Positions 7,626 through 15,230 of a stretch of DNA of 64,000 nucleotides are shown piece by piece. The translations under genes and the position numbers were made by a program. The stretch spans positions 1,488,001-1,552,000 of the forward strand of contig NZ_CP125370.1 of the NCBI RefSeq assembly GCF_030034735.1, written 5' to 3'. Each line of letters begins with the position of its first letter. Position 1 is the stretch's first letter. The DNA comes from Paenibacillus sp. RC334 (GTDB lineage Bacteria; Bacillota; Bacilli; Paenibacillales; Paenibacillaceae). The notes beneath the pieces were generated by a model. That model was not told the DNA's origin and made no database searches. It saw only the letters and a program-made list of their open reading frames with translations.

Positions 7626-7641
7626 ATTTTATTATTATGAT

Positions 7642-7811
7642 TTGACTTTATAGCTGTAATTACGTTATAAAATCGGTTATAATGAGGTAAGAATAAGTAA
7701 GGAGCCGTGCGCTAACACGGCTTCAGCATACAACAACTGCATAAAGAGCAGTCGGCCGCGTAAGATAAGGTCGGAAATAGACCGTTTTCCTTAGTCAGGG
7801 CGGTCTATTTC
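7642..7811 (+). ncRNA. Candidate antitoxin RNA of a decayed type I locus
   Basis: TTGACT-N17-TTATAA (7642-7670), with a further TATAAT at 7678, can drive an RNA containing a perfect stem AGCCGTG/CACGGCT (7703-7722). It ends at a perfect 11-bp stem, GAAATAGACCG/CGGTCTATTTC (7774-7811), followed by TTTTT. The last stem is nearly the one found at the intact toxin locus (1687-1727). The opposite strand carries only the tail of a toxin gene. Function is inferred. Confidence 0.45.
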
Positions 7812-7855
7812 TTTTTCATGTAGGTAAGTAAAGCCAGAATGCCGAACATGAGCAA
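7805..7855 (-). pseudogene. Holin-like toxin remnant
   Basis: Read leftward: LLMFGILALLTYMKKK then stop, using a TTG at 7855 or an ATG at 7849. This is the C-terminal half of a Hol-Tox peptide (relatives end in ILALLTY plus a lysine tail). The N-terminal half is replaced by the 3' end of the DedA gene. It shares the terminator stem and the opposite-strand RNA signals of the locus at 1721-1810, so it appears to be a second, truncated type I toxin. Confidence 0.5.
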
Positions 7856-7858
7856 CCT

Positions 7859-8464
7859 TTACTCCTCAGTTGTTCTCTTCCCCCAAACATATTTCATTAT
7901 AAAAAATAGTATGGCCAGTACCATGAGAAGCAATGCGATCTGTAAGCCATAACGATGTATGAGTTCTCCTGCTGTTTGTACATGATCGCCGAAGAAATGT
8001 CCGAGTAAAAAGAAGATTAGCGTCCAGATCAAGCCTGTTGAGTAAGAGAACAGAGCATAACGCTTGAAGCTCATTTTATTGATTCCGACAATATAAGGGA
8101 TGATGTGACGGACAATCGGCAGGAAATAACTAATGCAAATGGTGAAATTGCCATACTTATGTACCAAATTTTCCGAAAATGTAATGTACTTGTCCATTTT
8201 CTTTTTTCGTCGTAAACGATCCAGAACGGTTGTGCCCAAGAATCTTCCCAATACGTAGCCTAAGGACAAGCCCGATATAACCCCTAGATATACGATGAAA
8301 AAGGCGAGTAACGGTTGAAGTATTCCCATGCTGGTTACAGCCCCGCCAGTCATCACAATCACTTCGTCTGGAATGGGTAGCCCAACGATCCCGAGCCATA
8401 GGGAAAAAAATAATGCCGCATAGCCATACTGTTCGATGATGGAAATTAAATGTTCAACGTCCAT
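7859..8464 (-). CDS. DedA-family membrane protein
   Basis: A 201-residue integral membrane protein of the DedA/SNARE-associated (VTT) family. Members act in membrane homeostasis, including recycling of undecaprenyl phosphate or phospholipid flipping. Visible marks are GLPIPDEVIVMTGG, the YVLGRFLGTTVLDRLRRKKK loop and FLPIVRHIIPYIVGINKM with the conserved Arg and Pro, then four or five hydrophobic segments. ATG at 8464 is preferred, with AGGGGG about 7 bases before it; a GTG at 8470 sits too close to that site. The gene follows the methyltransferase gene by 15 bases, so they are one operon. Its stop abuts the toxin remnant. Confidence 0.93.
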   Translation of the reverse strand: MDVEHLISIIEQYGYAALFFSLWLGIVGLPIPDEVIVMTGGAVTSMGILQPLLAFFIVYLGVISGLSLGYVLGRFLGTTVLDRLRRKKKMDKYITFSENLVHKYGNFTICISYFLPIVRHIIPYIVGINKMSFKRYALFSYSTGLIWTLIFFLLGHFFGDHVQTAGELIHRYGLQIALLLMVLAILFFIMKYVWGKRTTEE

Positions 8465-8479
8465 AATCACTCCCCCTAA

Positions 8480-9055
8480 TCATGCTTTCTTCCGGCATAC
8501 ATAGACGAACGCAGGTGGAATGTTCATAGGCACAAACTTGATTTCCTCAATATCAAACCATTCCTCTAATTGCTGTTTCATTTGCTTGGAATATTGAAAG
8601 GCGACAAACATTCCCTGATCCTTGAGCGATAGGTGAATCTGTTCTACAATTTGATCTCGCATCGCTTGGGGGAAATTAAAAAATGGCAGCCCGCTTATAA
8701 TGCAGTCAAGCTGTTCAATTTCGGCATTTTGCATAGCACGTTGAAGCTCAAGGGAGTCGGAGTAACAAAGATAATTTGGAAATCTCTTTTTTAAATCTCG
8801 TCGCATTGTCTGATCCTTCTCAAAAAGCAGTACCTTGGTTTGTTCCCTTGCAGCAGATGGAATGTATTGAGTGATTGCCCCGGTACCAGCACCAAGCTCG
8901 GCAACACTATGAATTTCACTCCATGGAATGGATTCGATCATTTTTTTAGCTAGAAATCTGGAGCTTGGTGTTACACTACCCACATAGGCTGGCGAATGCA
9001 AAAATTTAAATAAAAACAGAAATCTCTCTTGAACCAAATGACTAATACGGATCAT
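8480..9055 (-). CDS. Class I SAM methyltransferase, phospholipid-methyltransferase type
   Basis: A 191-residue methyltransferase. YVGSVTPSSRFLAKKMIESI precedes motif I, VAELGAGTGAITQYI (about 52-66), followed by FEKDQTMRRDLKKRFP (motif II) and IISGLPFFNFP (motif IV). The PSSRFLA opening with a GLPFFNFP motif is that of PmtA-like phospholipid N-methyltransferases and relatives of rRNA adenine dimethylases. The true substrate is unknown. AGGGGA lies 7 bases before the ATG. Co-transcription with a DedA membrane protein supports a membrane-lipid role, which is an inference. Confidence 0.85.
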   Translation of the reverse strand: MIRISHLVQERFLFLFKFLHSPAYVGSVTPSSRFLAKKMIESIPWSEIHSVAELGAGTGAITQYIPSAAREQTKVLLFEKDQTMRRDLKKRFPNYLCYSDSLELQRAMQNAEIEQLDCIISGLPFFNFPQAMRDQIVEQIHLSLKDQGMFVAFQYSKQMKQQLEEWFDIEEIKFVPMNIPPAFVYVCRKKA

Positions 9056-9157
9056 GAACCGTTCCCCTACTTTCGATTTTCTGAATACGTTCGTTTATTC
9101 TCTGCTAAGAGTAACAAATTATACCTTTGCTTGCTCCTGTCTGGAGTAGGGTTCATA

Positions 9158-9184
9158 TCCCCGTCCTGAGACGGGGATTTTCCT
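9158..9184 (+). terminator. Terminator-like hairpin between divergent genes
   Basis: TCCCCGTC/GACGGGGA with loop CTGA, followed by TTTTCC. It lies upstream of the TTCAG boxes and downstream of no rightward gene, so it may insulate the promoter, or stop antisense reading from the methyltransferase side. Confidence 0.55.
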
Positions 9185-9216
9185 TGACTATAGTCTAGGA
9201 AGCAGTGGGGAAATTA

Positions 9217-9254
9217 TTCAGTTATCATTCAGCGTATCTTCAGGTTGCATTCAG
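9217..9254 (+). promoter_or_regulatory. Four TTCAG boxes phased every 11 bp
   Basis: TTCAG occurs at 9217, 9228, 9239 and 9250, exactly 11 bases apart, about 65 bases before the gene at 9320. Direct repeats at one helical turn are the signature of OmpR/PhoB-family response regulators. The same box recurs upstream of 10866. Confidence 0.7.
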
Positions 9255-9319
9255 TTTCGCTACCGATGAAAGAGGGGTGGGCAACTAAAAAAATGATGTA
9301 CACTGAGAGGGGATCTACT

Positions 9320-10156
9320 TTGTCACTATCCATTAACAGGCATCTGATCACGACTTCCTATGATACCTCGAATACGGTGAAGTCCAACGAGACTGGATTA
9401 AATAACACAGGTAACACCACACACAAGAAATCGAGTGATTCACTCGAATTGAGCACGGAATTTATGGAATATGCGGGTGGAATGCAAACCTCGCTTCCTA
9501 CGGAAAATTACAGTTATGATTACAAATACGACCAGGATAAGCTTACGTTGACTACGGATCAACAGAAAACATTATTATCCGAGCTGCAAAGCTACCTGAC
9601 CTCCTCAAGCGCCTTATCTGAAACAGATGAACCTACTAGAAGCAACACCAAGAACCCGCTGGCTTCGGTTACCGAGTTATTATCCAATCGGGATATTTCG
9701 ACGATAACGGATGAGGAAGTATCGGATCTATTCGATAAAGTAGCAGAAACGATCCAGAATAATCGGCCTGCACCGCCGCCCAAAGATGACTCATTCCAGT
9801 CGGAAGTCAATAGCAGCGGTCTACCTCCTATGATGCAAGCGATGGGTGGAATTATGCCTCCGTTCGCATGGAATATCCAAGAGACCTCCAACCAAGAGGA
9901 CAACAGCACTACATCTGACAAGGAACTTACCGTAGATGAAAAAAGATCTCTCCTGAGTGACTTGCAAAGTATTTTGAGTTCCAGTCTGGTGTCCGGCTCG
10001 ACGTCTTCAGAGGATGATCAAGCAACGGATCTGTTGTCTGCATTAAAAAACGCATGGGGCAGTACGGACGAATCGAATGCGACAGATGAGGAAATATCGG
10101 CTTTATTTGATAAAATCGCTAAAGTTTTTGAACAATCTGTTTCATCATCTTCATAG
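9320..10156 (+). CDS. Internally duplicated Ser/Thr-rich protein, unknown
   Basis: The protein (278 residues) is hydrophilic, Ser/Thr/Asp-rich and has no signal peptide or membrane helix. It carries two related units, about residues 75-145 and 200-275. Each has a helix like TDQQKTLLSELQSYLTSS or VDEKRSLLSDLQSILSSS and ends in DEEVSDLFDKVAETI or DEEISALFDKIAKVF. TTG at 9320 is chosen because GAGAGGGG lies 7 bases before it; the frame is open further upstream without a ribosome site. It precedes a FlxA-like coiled-coil gene and a surface protein gene and has phased TTCAG boxes. No family is recognised. Confidence 0.75.
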   Translation: MSLSINRHLITTSYDTSNTVKSNETGLNNTGNTTHKKSSDSLELSTEFMEYAGGMQTSLPTENYSYDYKYDQDKLTLTTDQQKTLLSELQSYLTSSSALSETDEPTRSNTKNPLASVTELLSNRDISTITDEEVSDLFDKVAETIQNNRPAPPPKDDSFQSEVNSSGLPPMMQAMGGIMPPFAWNIQETSNQEDNSTTSDKELTVDEKRSLLSDLQSILSSSLVSGSTSSEDDQATDLLSALKNAWGSTDESNATDEEISALFDKIAKVFEQSVSSSS

Positions 10157-10236
10157 TCATACTTTGCAATACCATTACTTAGAGTATAGTTAGCCCACAA
10201 CTGTAAACACATACTATTATAAAGGCGGAATCTTTT

Positions 10237-10593
10237 ATGAACATTTCATCGACATCCAGCAGTTCTATATCTATTGCAAGCACCTCATCTTCATCGAGTA
10301 CCAATGATACAGCTAGTCTGGAAAAGCAAAAAGCTCAACTTGAAGCGGAGTACAACAAGGTACAGCAAAGTAAGGATAATAAAGACACAATAGAAACAAA
10401 AATGAAGCAGCTTCAGCAGCAAATTAAACAAATTGAAGCGCAAATTGCCCAGCAGAGCTCTCAATCCACCGGCACGTCAACTCCAAAAGCGCAACAGCCA
10501 GCTCTACCAAGCAACACGGAAACCACTCGTGTCAACACTGCTAACAGTAGCGACATTACCGGTGTTGGGAAGTCATTGGATATTTCAATCTAA
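10237..10593 (+). CDS. FlxA-like coiled-coil protein
   Basis: A 118-residue protein with a Ser-rich head, a central coiled coil (LEKQKAQLEAEYNKVQQSKD, then TIETKMKQLQQQIKQIEAQI) and a low-complexity Ser/Thr/Pro tail. This pattern fits the FlxA-like family, whose members have no established biochemical role. GGCGG lies about 9 bases upstream of the ATG. It follows the duplicated unknown protein by 80 bases and is closed by a strong terminator at 10651, so both are probably one transcription unit driven from the TTCAG boxes. Confidence 0.75.
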   Translation: MNISSTSSSSISIASTSSSSSTNDTASLEKQKAQLEAEYNKVQQSKDNKDTIETKMKQLQQQIKQIEAQIAQQSSQSTGTSTPKAQQPALPSNTETTRVNTANSSDITGVGKSLDISI

Positions 10594-10650
10594 TCAAACT
10601 TTCTCTTCTCATTTTACGGCAGACAATAGACAACAGAAGACAGCAGTTAG

Positions 10651-10687
10651 CAGGCTCTCCGCCTCACCGGGGGGCCTGTTTTTTTAG
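10651..10687 (+). terminator. Rho-independent terminator
   Basis: CAGGCTCTCC and GGGGGGCCTG form a 10-bp stem (two G-T pairs) with loop GCCTCACC, followed by TTTTTTT. It ends the 9320-10593 unit. Confidence 0.85.
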
Positions 10688-10689
10688 CA

Positions 10690-10743
10690 TTCAGCAAACC
10701 TTCAGTAAGCACTCATTTTATTTTCAATCTAGTGTTCTAAAAT
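10690..10743 (+). promoter_or_regulatory. TTCAG boxes and -10 of surface protein gene
   Basis: TTCAG lies at 10690 and 10701, with a weaker third copy (CTCAT) at 10712, again 11 bases apart. TAAAAT (10738-10743) is a fitting -10. The arrangement matches that at 9217-9254 and suggests one shared response regulator. Confidence 0.6.
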
Positions 10744-10865
10744 GAGTTTGTAGCCGATAAGGACAAGCAATTCACTCCTTATAAGCTCCCTGACACCTTG
10801 TAGAACCATCAAGTCTATGCATACAGGCTTCACCAAAAAATACTCTATGAAAAGGGATGGATTTT

Positions 10866-12335
10866 ATGAAAAAGAAATTGAATGTAATCGCTACGGCTGT
10901 ACTGCTGGCTTCCATTACTGCATCGTATGCTTATGCCAGCTCATCGACGGACGGGACGACCGCTACTTCTACTTCATCATCTGTAACAGCCACTCAAGAG
11001 GATCCCGCTACAGTAACTTCCACAGACACCAGTACCACAGGTACTAGCGCAACCGTAGAAGCCCCACCGGAAGGAACGCCTCCGGATGGCGAGCCACCCA
11101 GCGGACAACCAGGTGAAGGCTCGGACAGCTATACAGATAACGGAACAGCAAAATACACACAAAGCAGTAAAAGTGTAACCCTGTCCAAGCAGACGATTGC
11201 TGCGGATCAGGCAGATCAGTCGATTGTCAAAGTAACGGACAGTGGAAAATTAACACTTTCCAAATCCACTCTGACTAAAAAAGGCGCTACCTCATCGGAC
11301 GATTACAGTAACTTTTACGGCCTGAACGCCGGGGTTTTAGCTGCTTCTGCCAGCACCATTCAGTTGTCGGATTCCACTATTAAAACGGATGCCAACGGAG
11401 CCAATGCGGTGTTTGCAACAGGAGAAGGCTCTACCATTAATGTAAAAGATGTTACCATTCAAACCAGCGCCGACTCCTCGCGTGGACTGGATGCTACCTT
11501 GAAGGGAACGGTTCATGCAACGAATATCAAAATCCAAACGGCTGGTGAGCATTCCGCCGCTATTGCGACAGACCGGGGTAACGGTACGATTAATGTGACC
11601 AAAGCAACGGGCAAAACAACAGGAAAAGGTTCCCCAGGCATCTATTCGACAGGTACGATTACTGTATCCAATTCGGATTTGAAAGCAACCGGATCGGAAG
11701 CGGCTGTCATTGAGGGTAGAAACAGCATTACGGTCAATAACACCAGCCTGTCTGGAGATGTAGATCGTGGCGTCATGCTGTATCAAAGCTTTTCGGGCGA
11801 TGCCGAGGTCGGAACCAGCGTCTTTACGATGAATGATGGTACATTGACGGCTAAGGCGGGTCCGATCTTCTATTCTACCAATACAGAAGCTGTGGTTAAC
11901 CTGAAAGGGGCCAAATTAAAAGGAAATACAGAAGTATTGCTGAACGCTGCTGCTGACAAGTGGGGAACCACAGGTTCAAACGGGGCGAATGTGACACTGA
12001 ACGCAGATAACCAAACATTGCCAGGCAGCATCACTGCGGATAAAATCAGTTCCATTACAGCTAATCTGAAAAACAAGACAACCCTGAAAGGTTCTATAAA
12101 TTCGGAAAACACAGCTAAATCGGTTACTTTAACCTTGGACAAAACGAGCAAATGGGTCGTTACAGCGGATTCCTATCTAACCTCTTTGACAGACAGCGAC
12201 ATTAAGCTCTCAAACATCGTGGATAACGGACACACCATCTATTATGATGCAAGTGCGAGTGCAAATAGCTGGTTGAATGGGGAGACCATTACTTTGTCTG
12301 GCGGCGGCAAGCTGACTCCAGTCAGTGCCTCATAA
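10866..12335 (+). CDS. Secreted beta-helix surface protein (carbohydrate-binding domain type)
   Basis: A 489-residue exported protein. After the signal peptide (KKKLNVIATAVLLASITASY, cut after AYA) comes a Thr/Ser linker and a Pro/Gly spacer (PPEGTPPDGEPPSGQPGEG). Then follow about 350 residues of short repeating strands with the pattern of a right-handed beta-helix (TINVKDVTIQTS, TITVSNSDLKATG, SITVNNTSLSG). It ends in ETITLSGGGKLTPVSAS. Proteins with this make-up are adhesin-like or polysaccharide-binding. ATG at 10866 follows AAAAGGGA by 9 bases; an ATG at 10857 lacks a site. No sortase or S-layer anchor was seen. Confidence 0.8.
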   Translation: MKKKLNVIATAVLLASITASYAYASSSTDGTTATSTSSSVTATQEDPATVTSTDTSTTGTSATVEAPPEGTPPDGEPPSGQPGEGSDSYTDNGTAKYTQSSKSVTLSKQTIAADQADQSIVKVTDSGKLTLSKSTLTKKGATSSDDYSNFYGLNAGVLAASASTIQLSDSTIKTDANGANAVFATGEGSTINVKDVTIQTSADSSRGLDATLKGTVHATNIKIQTAGEHSAAIATDRGNGTINVTKATGKTTGKGSPGIYSTGTITVSNSDLKATGSEAAVIEGRNSITVNNTSLSGDVDRGVMLYQSFSGDAEVGTSVFTMNDGTLTAKAGPIFYSTNTEAVVNLKGAKLKGNTEVLLNAAADKWGTTGSNGANVTLNADNQTLPGSITADKISSITANLKNKTTLKGSINSENTAKSVTLTLDKTSKWVVTADSYLTSLTDSDIKLSNIVDNGHTIYYDASASANSWLNGETITLSGGGKLTPVSAS

Positions 12336-12397
12336 GTAGCTCGTTTGATAGAGCTGTTAGTTGAATCTATAAAAAAGATTGTGTTAAAATAGCTAAA

Positions 12398-12436
12398 GCC
12401 CATGTTGGATTCTTCCGTGCATGGGCGTATTTGTTT
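12398..12436 (+). terminator. Rho-independent terminator
   Basis: Stem GCCCATG/CATGGGC (12398-12404 and 12420-12426), followed by GTATTTGTTTT. It ends the surface protein gene. Confidence 0.75.
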
Positions 12437-12510
12437 TAAATAATAAGAGCATTCATCTTAAAATCGTTGACATAATCATTTATATTTGCAGGAACAGGAG
12501 ATTAACAATA

Positions 12511-14154
12511 TTGACTCGAGTACAAGCACAACCAAATGAGAACGCATGGATTGCGAAATGGGAGTCAACTCAGCCGTTAACTGATAAATGGCTTACCGTA
12601 GGAGAAATACATTATTTTCTTAGCCATGCACTGATTCTCATTACAGACGGGCAAGCGGTTTGGAATATTAATGGGCAGCATGTCCATGTTGCATTTGGGT
12701 ATTTGATTGCAATCGAAAAGGGATCGTTGATTGAGGTTCTAGAGGGTGGGAATCTTGATCTGGCTGGCTGGAAAATTCAGTTTGATACGTATTCTTTCCA
12801 CCAAGAACGAGAAATCATGAAATTTGAATGGCATGTACCTACCGGGGAAGCCTATCAAAAAGTGCAGTTAACCCGCGGTTTTTTAGCGAGTATACGTGAC
12901 CGTTTGAGTGAAGAACAAGTTTGTGATGGAATTAGTGAGATGATGGTTGAGAATCAACATCTTTTGTATGGATTATTGAAGAATTTATATCATAAACAGC
13001 CAACTGAGCAGCAGACCACTGAAAATGGAATTATACGTTCAATCACCTATATGCAAGAACATTACGATGAAGTGATTACACGTGAGCAATTAGCACAGAT
13101 GGCAGGCATAAGTCAGTGGCATTATTCTCGGAAATTTAGTGAATTATGTGGCCAACCTCCTCTAGAGTATCTAGCGAAATACAGGATTTATCGCGCACAA
13201 GAAGAGCTGTTATTAACTTCAGCGAAATCTCAAGAGATTGCTAAAAAAGTAGGTTTTGAGGATGCTCATTATTTTAGCCGCCGCTTCAAACATTTTACAG
13301 GTGTGTCGCCAAGAAATTATGTTCGAACCTTGGAGCAACGCAAAATTTTATCGATATCACCGCTTTGTGCTGACGTTTTAATTGAATTAGGCATCATACC
13401 ATATGCGGTTATGGTCACCCCCCTGCTATTACCACAGCATCAACGGCAATTATTTGAGAAACATCAAGTAGAATTGCTGGAAGTACCACAATACGATATG
13501 AATATAACTTTAATTCAACAAAAGAAGCCGGAGCTGATTATTGGACATCTGTTAACGGAAGATATAAAGAAGAAATTGCGCACAATCGCACCCATTATCA
13601 CAGGTCTTACCATCAATTTGGATGTTTTGCTTGATCAATTTGCAGCCTTATTTAATAAAAAGGCAGCAGCAGAAAAGCTCCAGGCTCAAATGGAAGAAGT
13701 AGTGAGAGCAGCAAGAAAACAATTAAAAAGAATAGTAGAATCCTCTGCTACAGTCATGGTTCTAAGAGTAGAACCCTTTGGATATCGATATCTTGGGGGA
13801 TATTCAAGCGAGGTATCTCAATTGCTGTATCAGAAGTTAGGACTATCACTCCCAGAACCGCTAAAGGCGGGAGAAGCATGGTTTAATCCATGTTCCCTTG
13901 AGCAACTACTTATGGCTAATCCTGACTATCTATTTGTGGAGAAACGTGTGATGGAGAATTTCAGCGCAGAGGAAAATATGAAGAAACTCATGGAGAGCAG
14001 TCAGTGGGAAAATGTAAGAGCAGTTAAAGATCATCGGGTGTTCTATATAGATACGAGTCTGTGGGTGGATGGTAGTGGAGTTGTCGGGTATACGATGATT
14101 ATGGATCAAATCGTGAGCAGTTTAATGGATTCACCAAATAATAGAGCACAATAA
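12511..14154 (+). CDS. AraC-family regulator with siderophore-binding sensor domain
   Basis: A 547-residue fusion. An N-terminal cupin-like part (1-150) is followed by two AraC helix-turn-helices (about 185-285: TREQLAQMAGISQWHYSRKF and SQEIAKKVGFEDAHYFSRRF, then HFTGVSPRNYVR). A C-terminal periplasmic-binding-protein-like domain (about 295-540) completes it. This is the layout of B. subtilis Btr, which senses ferri-bacillibactin in the cytoplasm and activates uptake genes. The C-terminal domain resembles the adjacent lipoprotein receptor closely (ILRVEPFGYRYLGG-type and FVEKRVMENF blocks in both). TTG at 12511 has AGGAG 10 bases upstream. It probably activates the genes that follow. Confidence 0.9.
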   Translation: MTRVQAQPNENAWIAKWESTQPLTDKWLTVGEIHYFLSHALILITDGQAVWNINGQHVHVAFGYLIAIEKGSLIEVLEGGNLDLAGWKIQFDTYSFHQEREIMKFEWHVPTGEAYQKVQLTRGFLASIRDRLSEEQVCDGISEMMVENQHLLYGLLKNLYHKQPTEQQTTENGIIRSITYMQEHYDEVITREQLAQMAGISQWHYSRKFSELCGQPPLEYLAKYRIYRAQEELLLTSAKSQEIAKKVGFEDAHYFSRRFKHFTGVSPRNYVRTLEQRKILSISPLCADVLIELGIIPYAVMVTPLLLPQHQRQLFEKHQVELLEVPQYDMNITLIQQKKPELIIGHLLTEDIKKKLRTIAPIITGLTINLDVLLDQFAALFNKKAAAEKLQAQMEEVVRAARKQLKRIVESSATVMVLRVEPFGYRYLGGYSSEVSQLLYQKLGLSLPEPLKAGEAWFNPCSLEQLLMANPDYLFVEKRVMENFSAEENMKKLMESSQWENVRAVKDHRVFYIDTSLWVDGSGVVGYTMIMDQIVSSLMDSPNNRAQ

Positions 14155-14210
14155 TCCACTTCAATACGCACTGTTAGCTATGGAAGGATATCTTCTTATT
14201 TGATAATCTT

Positions 14211-14232
14211 TGATAATGATAATTATTATCAA
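14211..14232 (+). promoter_or_regulatory. Fur box
   Basis: TGATAATGATAATTATTATC is a close match to the Fur consensus (overlapping 7-1-7 repeats), directly before the receptor gene at 14250. A further TGATAAT lies at 14201. Iron repression of the receptor and reductase is expected. Confidence 0.88.
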
Positions 14233-14249
14233 TAGAAGAGAGGGCCATC

Positions 14250-15230
14250 ATGTCAAAACGGGCGATGATACGATTGGGAACCGTACTGTTAGCTTTTACC
14301 TTCGTATTAGCAGCGTGTTCCAATGCATCAAATCAGAAGGAAGCGGCTTCTTCCGTAGAGAATCAGGAGAGCAGTGGAACAAGAGTCGTGAAGGATGCTT
14401 TTGGAGATGTGACGATCCCATCTCATCCGAAAAATATGCTTGTTATGAGTTCCAAATATGCAGAGTATTTAATTGAAATGGGAATTACGCCACAAATGGT
14501 TTCATTTGTTCCCGAAATAGAACCGGCTTATCGTCTGCCATATTTTGAAAAGCATGGAGTTAAAATGATTCAAGAGCAACAGTATCAAATGAATTATGAA
14601 AAATTGCTTAATTTATCGCCGGATTTGATTATCACACAAGGAGAGGGGATGGATGCACAAGTATATGAAAAGGTATCCAGGATTGCTCCAACTATTGCTT
14701 TACAGGCAGGTAGTGGCATGTATGACGCAATGCCCAAATTAGCAGACCTCTTCGATAAGAAGATAGAATCCGAAAAGGTATTAGCTGAATTTAGTGAGAA
14801 GGCGACAAGGGCGAGAGAAAAAATTCATCAAGCTATTGGGAATAAAACGGTGCTTATTCTTCGAGTAGACCCAAAACAATACCGTTATTTAGGATCACAA
14901 GCTGGCGAGAGCAGTGAATTCTTTTATAAAACACTTGGGCTAAAAATCCCTGAAATATTTAAAGACTCAAAAGACTGGTTTACACCATTTTCACTAGAGA
15001 TTTTACCTGAAATCAAACCGGATTTTGTTTTCCTTGAGAAGAGAATGATACAAAATTATAATAGTGCAGATTCACTGAAAAGTTTGGAAGAAAGTCCGTT
15101 ATGGAAGAACATGGACGCAGTTAAAAATAACCATGTATTTCCACTAAAAACAAGTGATTTCGTTGAAGGTGAAGGTCCAATTGGATCAAGTCTGCTTATT
15201 GACTATATCGTAGAAAAGTTGGTGCCTTAA
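14250..15230 (+). CDS. Iron-siderophore ABC transporter substrate-binding lipoprotein
   Basis: A 326-residue lipoprotein receptor of the FhuD/FecB-like family. The lipobox is LAAC, with Cys at about 23. The binding core has DAFGDVTIPSHPKNMLVMSS, then DLIITQGEG and a long linking helix before the second lobe (VLILRVDPKQYRYLGSQAGE). It would capture a ferric siderophore outside the membrane for import. No permease or ATPase gene lies nearby, so it must share a transporter encoded elsewhere. A Fur box precedes it, and the next gene starts on the base after its stop, so a flavoprotein reductase is made with it. Confidence 0.93.
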   Translation: MSKRAMIRLGTVLLAFTFVLAACSNASNQKEAASSVENQESSGTRVVKDAFGDVTIPSHPKNMLVMSSKYAEYLIEMGITPQMVSFVPEIEPAYRLPYFEKHGVKMIQEQQYQMNYEKLLNLSPDLIITQGEGMDAQVYEKVSRIAPTIALQAGSGMYDAMPKLADLFDKKIESEKVLAEFSEKATRAREKIHQAIGNKTVLILRVDPKQYRYLGSQAGESSEFFYKTLGLKIPEIFKDSKDWFTPFSLEILPEIKPDFVFLEKRMIQNYNSADSLKSLEESPLWKNMDAVKNNHVFPLKTSDFVEGEGPIGSSLLIDYIVEKLVP

